Assembly (NCBI GenBank): GCA_963785155.1
Contig: CAWAUB010000004.1
Coordinates: 620,001 to 684,000, forward strand
Direction of reading: 5' to 3'
DNA length: 64,000 bases
Source of the DNA: DASUSH01 sp963785155
GTDB lineage: Bacteria > Actinomycetota > Thermoleophilia > Solirubrobacterales > 70-9
Shown here: one piece after another, positions 45,032-54,181 of the stretch
Position numbering within the stretch: the first letter of the stretch is position 1
Layout: each line of letters opens with the position of its first letter
The notes under the pieces: generated by a model
Database searches by the model: none
The model's input: the letters and a program-made list of their open reading frames with translations, nothing else
Told to the model about the DNA's origin: nothing
Program-made: the position numbers and the translations under genes

Positions 45032-46585
45032 ATGGAGCAGAGCACCGCGACGCGCAAGGGCACGTCGTCCAGCAACGGACACGGCACCGCGAAGACGATC
45101 GACGTCACCAATCCGGCGACCGGCGAGCGAGTCGCGACCGTTCCAGCCCTGACCCCGAAGGGTGTCACCGAGGTCGTCGAGCGCGCCCGCGCCGCGCAGC
45201 CGGCCTGGCAGGCGATGGGCTTCGAGGGCCGCGCCAAGGTCCTCCGCCGCGCGCAGAAGTGGGTCCTCGACAACGAGGAGCGGATCGCCCACACGATCAT
45301 CGCCGAGACCGGCAAGACCTATGAGGACGCCCTCCTCGCCGAGGTCGCCTACGCCGCATCCGCCTTCGGCTTCTGGGCCAAGAACGCCTCGAAGTACCTG
45401 GCCGACGAAAAGATCCGACCCTCCTCCCCCTTCGTCCTCGGCCGCAAGCTCATCGTCCGTCGCGAGCCGATCGGCGTCGTCGGCGTCATCGGCCCGTGGA
45501 ACTACCCGCTGACCAACTCCTTCGGCGACTGCATCCCGGCGCTCGCAGCCGGGAACGCGACCGTGCTGAAGCCCGCGACGATCACCCCGACCACGTCGCT
45601 CCTGCTGCTCGAGTGCCTCCAGGAATGCGGGCTGCCCGAGGACGTTCATCAGGTCGCGATCGGCGAGGGCTCGAAGGTCGGCAACGCGCTGATCGACGCG
45701 GTCGACTTCGTCATGTTCACCGGCTCCACCGAGATCGGGATCAAGGTCGCGGAGCGCGCTGCGAAGACCCTGACCCCGGTCGGCCTCGAGCTCGGCGGCA
45801 AGGACCCGATGATCGTCTGCGCGGACGCCAACGTCGAGCGTGCGGCGAACGCCGCCGTCTTCTACTCGATGCAGAACGGCGGCCAGACCTGCATCTCGAT
45901 CGAGCGCGTCTACGTCGAGGAGCCGGTCTACGACGAGTTCGTCACCAAGGTCACCGAGAAGGTCGGCGAACTGCGCCAGGGCGTGCCCGGCGATCCCGGA
46001 TCGGTCGACGTCGGCGCCGTCACCTCGCCGCCGCAGGTCGATGTCATCGACTCCCACGTGCAGGACGCGAGGGAGAAGGGCGCGAACGTGCTCGTCGGCG
46101 GGCGCCGCGGCGAGGGCGCGGGCGACTTCTATGAGCCCACCCTGATCTCGGACGTCGACCACTCGATGGAGTGCATGACCGAGGAGACGTTCGGGCCGAC
46201 GCTGCCGGTGATGAAGGTGGCCGACGTCGACGAGGCGGTGAGCCTCGCGAACGACTCCCCCTACGGACTCCAGGCCTCCGTGTTCACCAAGGACACGGAG
46301 AAGGGCGAGGCGATCGCCCGCCGGCTCGAGGCCGGCGCGGTCTGCGTCAACGACTCGGGGATCAACTACGTCGCGCTCGAGCTGCCCATGGGCGGCTGGA
46401 AGACCTCCGGGGTGGGCAGCCGCCACGGGGTCGACGGGATCAAGAAGTACACGAAGCCGCAGACGATCCTGATCACGCGTCTCGCGCCGAAGAAGGACAT
46501 CCACATGTACCCGTACAAGGCGCGGACGACTCGACTGCTCAGCCGGATGCTGAAGCTGGTCTGGGGTCGCGGCAACCGCGACTGA
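45032..46585 (+). CDS. NAD(P)-dependent aldehyde dehydrogenase (ALDH superfamily)
   Basis: A 517-residue dehydrogenase that oxidises an aldehyde to an acid. It has VGVIGPWNYPL, the nucleotide site FTGSTEIG, catalytic Glu in LELGGKDP, and catalytic Cys in GGQTCISIERV. The Ser/Thr/Gly-rich N-terminus is variable. The extra C-terminal basic tail (KARTTRLLSRMLKLVWGRG) is amphipathic and may contact the membrane, as in long-chain aldehyde dehydrogenases such as those related to SSP-ALDH; substrate is unknown. The ATG has GGAGG nine bases upstream and a TAGGCT at 44989-44994. Confidence 0.93.
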   Translation: MEQSTATRKGTSSSNGHGTAKTIDVTNPATGERVATVPALTPKGVTEVVERARAAQPAWQAMGFEGRAKVLRRAQKWVLDNEERIAHTIIAETGKTYEDALLAEVAYAASAFGFWAKNASKYLADEKIRPSSPFVLGRKLIVRREPIGVVGVIGPWNYPLTNSFGDCIPALAAGNATVLKPATITPTTSLLLLECLQECGLPEDVHQVAIGEGSKVGNALIDAVDFVMFTGSTEIGIKVAERAAKTLTPVGLELGGKDPMIVCADANVERAANAAVFYSMQNGGQTCISIERVYVEEPVYDEFVTKVTEKVGELRQGVPGDPGSVDVGAVTSPPQVDVIDSHVQDAREKGANVLVGGRRGEGAGDFYEPTLISDVDHSMECMTEETFGPTLPVMKVADVDEAVSLANDSPYGLQASVFTKDTEKGEAIARRLEAGAVCVNDSGINYVALELPMGGWKTSGVGSRHGVDGIKKYTKPQTILITRLAPKKDIHMYPYKARTTRLLSRMLKLVWGRGNRD

Positions 46586-46600
46586 TCAGGCGGCGCCCGC

Positions 46601-47924
46601 TCAGCAGACGGTGAGGCCGCGGGTCGCGCCGATGGCGCAGTAGGCGGGCTTCGGCGAGCCGTTCGACAGCACGCTGCCGTAGCCGGGCTCGAGCGCGTTG
46701 TCCCCGTTCGCATCGCGGAAGCGGTGGAAGATCAGCATCTCGACCAGCGGGACCCGGCGGACCAGCTCGTAGATCCGGACCAGCGACTCGGCCTGCTGTT
46801 CGGGGGTGTAGCCGTCCAGCGTTGAGATCCCTGTCTCGGTGATCACGAGCGGGCGCTTGAAGCCGCCGCCGTCCGTGATGTCGCCAGCGTTGGACATGAC
46901 CTGGTAGAGGTCGCCGAGGCGGATCGACACCTCCTGCTCGAGGTTCGCGTCCTTGCCGGGATAGGGATGGGTGGCGATCCCGTCCGACATCTGCACGGCG
47001 CCGAGGTCGTAGCCCTGGGCGAGGAACTCGGCGGCCGACACGGTGTTCTCGTCCGACTCGCGGTGCGGGCTCATCGATCCGAAGTAGATCGGGAGGCCTG
47101 GATCGGCCTGATCGACCGCCTTCGCAACCTCCTTGAACATCTCGGCGTAGAGGTCGGGCTCGGGGACACCGCCCCAGTACTTGGCGATGTTCGGCTCGTT
47201 CAGGACCTCGAAGCCGCCGATGTCGGGATAGCGCCTGGCCGCGGCGGCGGCGAAGTTGCCCATCTCGTCGTAGAACTGGGGCCCGGGACGCGCCTTGCCC
47301 TTGCACGCGCCGTCCTGGTAGAAGCAGGGCGCGTTGCCGATCGTCCAGAGCGGCATGATCCCGCGGGCCCGGAGCTCGCCGTAGACGCGGTCGTAGATGC
47401 TCCAGTCGTAGTTGCCTCGGGTGCGCTCGACGGCGGCCCAGTCGAAGCCGAAGCGGGCGTAGATCCGGCTGGAGCCGGTCGAAGGAGTTGAAGAGGGCTG
47501 CGTCGGCGTTGTGCCACTCGTCGTTGTAGCCGAACGTCGGCTCGTGGGTGGGCGCCGGCGCGACGGGGATCTGCACCGGTGCCTTGTTCAGGCAGGCGGA
47601 GATCCGGATGAACCCCGGGCGGCCGTCGGAGCGCTTGCCGTGAACCGAGTCGCCATGGCAGCGATAGGGCTGCGGGCCGGGCAGCACGCCCTCGGCGTAC
47701 CAGGTGCACTCGACCGCCTTCTTGCCGTTGACCTTCTTCGGCGCGATCAGGCAACGCCGCACGTCCACGTTGTCCAGACCGCGCGCCTTGAGGCGCTTGT
47801 CCAGCTGCGACTTGATGTGCTTCGCCTTCTTTCCCGGCGGGCGCAGGCGGTCGGCCGAGGCGGTGGGAGCCATGGCCACGGCGAAAAACGCTGCAAGCAG
47901 CGTGAGTACGGCGAATCTGTTCAT
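46601..47924 (-). CDS. secreted glycoside hydrolase (TIM-barrel, GH5/GH39-like), one frameshift near 47468
   Basis: Signal peptide (FAVLTLLAAFFAVAMAPTASA), then an N-terminal Lys-rich domain with several Cys, in one frame. A second frame (from about 47468) gives the barrel: RFGFDWAAVERTRGNYDW, IMPLWTIGNAPCF, the acid/base FEVLNEPN, and the nucleophile VITETGIS. The end is YCAIGATRGLTVC. Frames join at FNSFDRL/IYARFGFD. The clan is GH-A; the exact family and substrate are uncertain. It is divergent from the C25 peptidase with an AT-rich gap. Confidence 0.8.
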
Positions 47925-47994
47925 TCGGCCCGCCATGGTTGAAGGACGCGGAAACCCGCTCCGCGTCAGAAGCATTATCGACATATCTCTCTAA

Positions 47995-48034
47995 CGGATA
48001 AATCCGCTGTTACCCGCAGAGTTGCGTTTATCCG
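47995..48034. promoter_or_regulatory. AT-rich palindromic region between two divergent exported-enzyme genes
   Basis: The segment CGGATAAATCCG (47995-48006) is itself an imperfect palindrome, and TTTATCCG (48027-48034) repeats its arm in the opposite direction. The whole gap from 47925 to 48097 has no gene and is far less GC-rich than its neighbours. Candidate operator or promoter zone for the glycoside hydrolase and C25 genes. Confidence 0.4.
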
Positions 48035-48097
48035 CAAAAGATCAGGGTCGCCTCCCTGACGACAGGAGGAGTCTGGGCGTCGATACTGCGTGGTGTG

Positions 48098-50955
48098 ATG
48101 CTCGATCGACGCCTGCCACCCTCTCTCGCGATCTCGCTGGCGGCGCTCTTCGCGGCCCTCGCGCCGTATGCGTCCGCGCAGACTCCGTCGCCCACGACGC
48201 AGACCCAGACCGCCGCCGCGCAGCTCGTCGCCGAGACGAACGCGCTAACCGACGCCGACGCGCCCGCGGCCTCGCGGGCGGCGTTGGCCAATGACGCGAC
48301 CCGCGCGCAGTCGCTGTTGTTGGACGACCCGTGCCGCGCGATCCGCTACATCGAGAGCTACCGCGACTCGCTCGGCGAGGTGGACCAGACGACGCCGGCG
48401 ACCGCGCGAGGCGAGCCGGGCCCGCCGTCGACGCAGGGCCGGCTCGACCGGAGCGCCCTGGCCGTCGACGCCGGGCTCAGGCAGTTCAAGAGCACGCGCC
48501 GCTGCGGCGGCGGCGCCGCGGCGTCGCGCACGCCGTCGCTCGACTCGAACGTCGGACGCAGCAGCAAGCAAATCCTGCAGCTGCACGTCAAGCTGCCGCG
48601 CGCCCGCTGGGACGCGTTCAGCGGCGGTGGCGCAGACTTCATCGGCCTGAACATGGACGGCGCCGACGCGACCGGCGGCGTCGGCGACCCGGGCGTGCCG
48701 GCGTTCACGCGACTGCTCGCCGTGCCACGCGGCGCAGGCGTGTCGGTGAAGGTGTCGAACGCGCGCAGCTACACGCTCAACGACATCGACGTGATGCCGA
48801 GGCAGGAGCAGGCCGTCGACCAGTCGCCGCAGGACGAGCTGCCGCCAGAGACGTTCGCCGACAAGCCGTTCGAATCGACCAGGGCGCCTACAGCGCGCGC
48901 GGCAAGGTGCCCGCGCGGCTGGCGTACGTGACGACGCTCGGGCGGCTGCGCGACCTGACGGTCGCCGGGGTGCAGGTGCCGGGCGCGCAGTACGACCCTC
49001 GCCGGCGAGCGCTGCAGGTGTTCACGTCGATGGACGTCACCGTCACTTTCAAGGACGGCGGGCGCTGGCTGGCGAACCGCGTGCGCACGTCTTTCGAGGC
49101 GCCCTTCGAGCAGATCTACGGCTCGGCGGTCGAGAACTATCGGACGGTCGCGCGGTCGCCGCGGGTCCGCAAGGCCGCCGGCGACACCGACGAGGACGCT
49201 CAGGAGTTCGTACCCGCCTGCGGCGAGGAGTACCTGATCGTCACCTCATCTACCTTGCGTCCCGCCGCCGACTCGCTCGCCGCGGCCAAGGAGGCCGCCG
49301 GCTACATCGTCGGCATCCACGAGGTTGCGCCCGGCACCGCGGCCGCCGACGTGCGCACGTTCATCCGCGGCGAGATGAACAACGACAACTGCGCGCGGCC
49401 GACGTACGTCGTGCTGCTGGGCGACACGTCCCACGTGCCAACGTTCCAGGAGGCGTGGTGCAACGACCCCCCGACCTGCACGGTGTCGAGCGACCTGTCG
49501 TACTCGCTGGACGGGATCGGGAACGACCTCTTCGCCGACGTGATGCTGGGACGCATCCCCGCCAACACGCTCACCGTCGCCCAGCAGACGGTGGACAAGA
49601 TCGTCAACTACCAGACCCAGCTACCCGCGCCCGCCGGCGACGACTTCTACAACCACGCGACCGTGACGTCGAACTTCGAGGGTCTGGGCCCCCGCGACGC
49701 GCGCGGCTTCACGATGTCGGCCGAGCGGATGCGCGCCGGCCTGCTCTCACGCGGCCACGTCGTGACGCGTCTGAACACGGCGCAGGCCACGGCCGACATC
49801 CAGCTCTTCAAGGACAACACGCCCATCCCGGATGAGCTCAAGCGTCCCGCCACGCCCTGGACCGACGGCCGCGACCAGGTCGTCAGCGAGCTGAACGCCG
49901 GGCGCTTCATGTTCGTCCACCGCGACCACGGCAGCCGGCTGAGCTGGGCGAACCCCGGCTTCAACATCAACGACATGGGGCTCCTGAACTCGAACAGCAC
50001 CGAGCTGCCGGTCGTCTTCTCGATCAACTGCTCGAGCGCGGGCTTCCAGTTCCCTGGCAACCCGAGCCTTGCCGAGCGCCTGCTCCAGCGCCAGGGTGGC
50101 GGCGCCGTCGCGATCATCGGCGACACCGACGTCAGCCCGACCGTGCAGAACGACCAGCTGACCGTCGGCTGGGCCGACGCGATGTTCCCGGCCACGGTGC
50201 CGACGTTCGGGTCGGCGCAGCCGATCACGCGACTGGGCGAGATCCTCAACGCGGGCAAGGCGTACATGGCCGCCCAGGCGGGTCCGACCCAGCAGCTGAC
50301 CGGGCAGGTCCTCCGCGAGCACCTGCTCTGGCACCTGCTCGGTGACCCGAGCATGGAGATGCGGACCGCCGTGCCGACGGCGTTCGACACCACGAAGTTC
50401 ACCACGAAGTTCCTGCACCGCAGCGGCTCGTTCCCGGTCGGCGACCCGTCCTTCCAGGTGCGGGTCACGTCGACGCAGCCGGGCACCGATGGGACGATCG
50501 CGACTCTCAAGCACGCCGGCCAGGTGATCGGCCGCGGGACGATCACCGGTGGCGTCGCCACGATCACGCCGACCATCCGCACCGACTCCGCATCGCTGTC
50601 GGTATCGCTCGAGCGCGAGGGCTTCCTGTCGTCGACCGAGCTACCGGTGTCGGCGCCCGTGCCGGACCTGACGATGAGCTGCCCACCCGAGGTCGACGTG
50701 CCTCAGGAGGACAACATCCAGGTCAGCGGGACGGTGTCGCCGAAGGTCTCCGGGGCGACTGTCAGGTTGCGCGTGACGCGTGCGAATGGTGTCGTGACGA
50801 CGCACTCGACGACGACGGACGCGAGCAGCAACTGGCGGGTCAAGCTGCCGCCGATTACCAGCTCGCACCTGGGCGTCGCCAAAGTCGAGGCGTTCTTCGA
50901 CGGCGCCGGCAAGTACGGCGCCGATCAAGTCGTCTGCATGGTGCCGGTCGTCTAA
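48098..50955 (+). CDS. secreted C25 (gingipain-like) cysteine peptidase, one frameshift near 48872
   Basis: Signal peptide (LAISLAALFAALAPYASA), a long propeptide-like N-terminus (to about residue 300), then the C25 domain with LGDTSHVP. The catalytic His is in FMFVHRDHGSRLSW and the Cys in FSINCSSAGFQFPGN, followed by the GGGAVAIIGDT segment and LLGDPSMEM. The C-terminal region has two Ig-like modules (about 700-800 and 830-end). The initial frame ends at 48931; restoring one A in GAATCGACC joins DKPFE to IDQGAYSARG. C25 peptidases are best known from Bacteroidetes; presence here is unusual. ATG chosen over GTG one codon earlier. Confidence 0.8.
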
Positions 50956-50962
50956 CTGGGGA

Positions 50963-51036
<74 letters not shown>

Positions 51037-51082
51037 GGGATCGGAGATTGTGGCTCCGACCGCATTTCAGCGTACCTGCGGC

Positions 51083-52327
51083 TCAGCGGCCCCCGGCGCG
51101 CACCAGAAAAACGGCGTCCTCGGCGATCGTGGTCCCGATCGGCTCCGATGTCTGCGCCTCGGCGGTGGCAAGCAGCGTGCCTCGGCTGGCGTCCAGCAGC
51201 TTCTTGCCCGCCTTCGACAGCTTGACGCGGACATTGCTGAGCGTGTTCGGACCGAGGGCGAACGCGCCTTCGCCGATCGGCTCGTTGCGCGCGAAGAGGA
51301 CGACCTGGCCCGTGCACGGGTTCGCCTCTTCGGCGGGGCACTCGACCAAGACCCTCGTCCTTCCCTTCCGGCTCACGGTCGCCGTCCCGCCCTCGACCTC
51401 GGCCCCGGTGCGCTCGCATTCGGCGCCGACGGAGTCGCGTGGATCGACGGTGGCGGTATCGAAGCTGTCTCCGCACCAGAGGTCGTCCCGTTGGGGGCCG
51501 CCGACGAGCCCGTCGTCGCCCGCGCCGCCGTCGAGAACGTCGTTGCCCTCCAGGCCGGAAAGCAGGTCGTTGCCGTCGTTGCCGTCGAGCCGGTTCGCGC
51601 CCGCATTCCCGGTGAGAACGTCGTCTCCGTCGCCGCTCTCGACCTGCTCGGCGATCACGTTGTCGCCTTCGCCCGCGAAGCCGTCGTTGGGCTGGCCATC
51701 GAGGCTGACGTTGACCGCGCCATCGCGGAAATAGGAGGCGCTGTCCACCCCGCTCTCTCCGTCGAGAACATCGGTGCCACCGGTCGAAAAACCGAAGCCG
51801 CCGCCGTTCAGGAAATCGTCCCCGTCTCCTCCGCGGAGGCTGTCATTTCCATGGTCACCAACGAGGTCGTCGTCACCCGGTCCACCGGTGAGCACGTCGT
51901 CGCCGAGGCCGCCGTTGGCGAAGAACCCGAGCGGAACGGCGCTCGCGGCACTGTCGTTCCCCTCCAGGAGAGACACGCCTACGGCGAACACGGGGCCGGT
52001 CGGGGCGGCCGGGGGCGCGGGGTCGGGCGAGTCGAGCGGGCAGGTGACCGCGGTGGCGCCCGCGGTGGCGCACTCCGGAGCAACGGTGGTGATCCCCCCG
52101 GTCCCGGTGTCCGCGATCGTGATCGTGTTGTCGGCGAGAGTGATCGCTATGGCGTCGTCATTCGCCTCCCCGTCCACCTGGATCGAGGTTCCTCCCTCGT
52201 TCGGGAAATAGAGCACCTCGGTTGCGGCGCCCGCCGAGGGCGCGGCGAGCAGGAGTCCCCCGATCGCGATCGTGCCCGTCCGAACCAGCAACCGGGCCCC
52301 GCGGCCTATCAGCGTGTGCGTCCTCAT
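51083..52327 (-). CDS. secreted RTX (haemolysin-type calcium-binding repeat) protein
   Basis: A 414-residue protein. The signal peptide is GTIAIGGLLLAAPSAGA. A beta domain (about 35-120) is followed by nonapeptide repeats GGxGxDxL (NGGLGDDVLTGGPGDDDLVG and further copies to about residue 290), which bind Ca2+ outside the cell. A C-terminal domain of about 120 residues (VSRKGRTRVLVECP… LSNVRVKLSKAGKKLL) resembles Ig-like tails of other exported proteins here. The ATG has GAGGAG seven bases upstream. Classical RTX proteins use type I secretion; here a Sec signal is seen. Confidence 0.85.
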   Translation of the reverse strand: MRTHTLIGRGARLLVRTGTIAIGGLLLAAPSAGAATEVLYFPNEGGTSIQVDGEANDDAIAITLADNTITIADTGTGGITTVAPECATAGATAVTCPLDSPDPAPPAAPTGPVFAVGVSLLEGNDSAASAVPLGFFANGGLGDDVLTGGPGDDDLVGDHGNDSLRGGDGDDFLNGGGFGFSTGGTDVLDGESGVDSASYFRDGAVNVSLDGQPNDGFAGEGDNVIAEQVESGDGDDVLTGNAGANRLDGNDGNDLLSGLEGNDVLDGGAGDDGLVGGPQRDDLWCGDSFDTATVDPRDSVGAECERTGAEVEGGTATVSRKGRTRVLVECPAEEANPCTGQVVLFARNEPIGEGAFALGPNTLSNVRVKLSKAGKKLLDASRGTLLATAEAQTSEPIGTTIAEDAVFLVRAGGR

Positions 52328-52350
52328 CCAACGCTCCTCACGAGTAGGGA

Positions 52351-54033
52351 TCATCGATCGCCCGCCCCAGCCCCCGTGGCCGCTTGCTTTTTGCCGACGA
52401 CCCTGAACTCGAGCGTCTCCGCGCGCGACACGTTCCCGTCGAGGTCCGTCACGACCAGGTTCGCGCGGTAGCGGCCGGGGCGCAGGTTGCGGTCGGCGAT
52501 CTTGCCGCTGAAGACGATCGCGTTGGGGCCCGCCGACACCGGCTGCTCGATCCTCCCGATCTCCTTCCACGCCCAGCAGCGCCGCTTCTTCAGCTTCCGC
52601 TTCAACGCCTTGCCGCTGTACTTCTTCGCGAGCTGCCGGCGCAGCTTGCGGAAGCGCTTCTTCGTCCGCGGCTTACAGGCCTGCTTCTTCGCCTGCTTCG
52701 ACTTACCGAGCTTCAGCCCGCGCAGGCGCTTCTCGATCGCGAGGACGGCGTTGCCGGCCTCAGAGCTCGAGAAGGTGAAGACGGCGCCCTGGCCGGGGGT
52801 CAGCGTCGGGTCGTCGATCGCGAGATCGGTCACCTCCGGCGGCCCGGCCGCGGACTCGGGTAGCGGCTCGAGAGCGACGACGCGGATCGGTGAGTCTCCG
52901 GAGCCTTTCCAAGCTGCGAAGCCGGCGCCGCTCGGCGCAGCCGCCACGGTCGGATCGACGACCGTCTCCTTCGCTGCCAGGGTCGCCGCAGCGCCGAAGC
53001 TGATGCCGCCGTCGTCCGAGCGCGCGTACCGCAGACGCCCGCCGTCGTAGGAGCTCGACCAGACCACATGCAGGCGCCCCGCACCATCCTGGGCGTGATC
53101 GGGGTCGCGCAGGTCGTAGTCCTCGATCGGATCGGACCCCTGGGCGTATACCGGGAGCCCGAACGCGTTCGTCGAGGAGTCGAATCGGCGCACGCCCACG
53201 CTGGAGTCGTTGGGGACGAGTGCCAGGTAGCTGAGGAATGCGCCGCTGGGGCCGCCACTCAGGTGGGTCTCCCCGTTGTCGCCCTCGGCGGCCGCGAGCG
53301 CGTTTCCCGTGTCCCAGTTGGCGAGCGTGTTGAGCTCGGGCACCGTGATCGGCGGAGCGCCGGGGTCGTCGAAGACGGCGAACTTGACTCCGTCCAAGTT
53401 GGCGACGGCGTGCACGACCTTGTCCGTCCCCGGCACGGCGACGACCGCCGGCGAGTAGACCGAGATCGGGTCGCCACCGAGGTCGATCGGGTCGGCCGCG
53501 CCCGGCGGCATCGCCTGGAACTGACGGCCCTCGACGCCGAGGATGGGGTCGCCAACGCCGAGGTACCCCGCCTGACCGTCGATCGCCTGGTCGCCGATCA
53601 GGGACGGGCCGGTAAAGGTCGCGCCGTTGTCCGTCGAGAACCAGCGGAAGGTGCTGCGACCCGCTGGGTCGCCCGATCCGGCACCGCAGGAGATGCAGGA
53701 CCCGAGGATGATCACCGAGTTCGGGCCGGGGGTGAAGACCTGTGTCGCCGACCCGAAGGTGTCGGCGCTCAGGGCCGGCCCGGGGAAGTCGAGCGTCCTC
53801 GAGGCCGCGTCGCACGCCGCGCCGCCGGCCGGCACGCGGCAGTAGTGGAGGCGGTCTGCGGGCGCTTCGTCGGAGTACCAGGCGACGTGCCCGGTGCCGT
53901 CGTCACTTACGGCGAGATCGTGGGCGCCACCGACGCCCGCGGTGAACGGAGTCGCGGCGAGCACCGTGGGGACGAATGCAAGCGAGATCGCGATCGCGAC
54001 CACGGCGGCGCCGACCTGCTTCGTGCACCTCAC
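52351..54033 (-). CDS. secreted beta-propeller-like surface protein
   Basis: A 560-residue exported protein. The signal peptide is QVGAAVVAIAISLAFVPTVLA. A sialidase/BNR-type repeat region is suggested by WFSTDNGATFTGP and RYARSDDGGISFGAA (Asp-box-like). The last 130 residues form an Ig-like module preceded by a very basic stretch (KSKQAKKQACKPRTKKRFRK). The GTG giving VRCTKQV is chosen over an ATG 20 codons earlier because GGAAGGC lies before it. It ends 23 bases before the RTX gene start, so the two form a unit. Confidence 0.75.
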   Translation of the reverse strand: MRCTKQVGAAVVAIAISLAFVPTVLAATPFTAGVGGAHDLAVSDDGTGHVAWYSDEAPADRLHYCRVPAGGAACDAASRTLDFPGPALSADTFGSATQVFTPGPNSVIILGSCISCGAGSGDPAGRSTFRWFSTDNGATFTGPSLIGDQAIDGQAGYLGVGDPILGVEGRQFQAMPPGAADPIDLGGDPISVYSPAVVAVPGTDKVVHAVANLDGVKFAVFDDPGAPPITVPELNTLANWDTGNALAAAEGDNGETHLSGGPSGAFLSYLALVPNDSSVGVRRFDSSTNAFGLPVYAQGSDPIEDYDLRDPDHAQDGAGRLHVVWSSSYDGGRLRYARSDDGGISFGAAATLAAKETVVDPTVAAAPSGAGFAAWKGSGDSPIRVVALEPLPESAAGPPEVTDLAIDDPTLTPGQGAVFTFSSSEAGNAVLAIEKRLRGLKLGKSKQAKKQACKPRTKKRFRKLRRQLAKKYSGKALKRKLKKRRCWAWKEIGRIEQPVSAGPNAIVFSGKIADRNLRPGRYRANLVVTDLDGNVSRAETLEFRVVGKKQAATGAGAGDR

Positions 54034-54134
54034 GAGGGCAAGCCTTCCTCTCTCCGGCCCGGCTTCGCATCGGGCATCCCCCCAAGACCGCACCCCAAAC
54101 TTTTCGGGTCGATCGCCGCCGCGGGCACCCGAGC

Positions 54135-54163
54135 TTGAACCGTCCTCGCCCCTCGTCTACGCT
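54135..54163 (+). promoter_or_regulatory. promoter of the second LAL regulator (TTGAAC-17-TACGCT)
   Basis: -35 TTGAAC (54135-54140) and -10 TACGCT (54158-54163) are separated by 17 bases, the most standard promoter in the window. The start codon lies 18 bases downstream, leaving about 11 bases of leader. Confidence 0.6.
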
Positions 54164-54181
54164 CGCTTCACGAAACCGCCG

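Noticed and set aside
53894..54181. N-terminal extension of the second LAL regulator
   Set aside because: The upstream in-frame stretch lies opposite the signal peptide of the divergent gene and over a good promoter.
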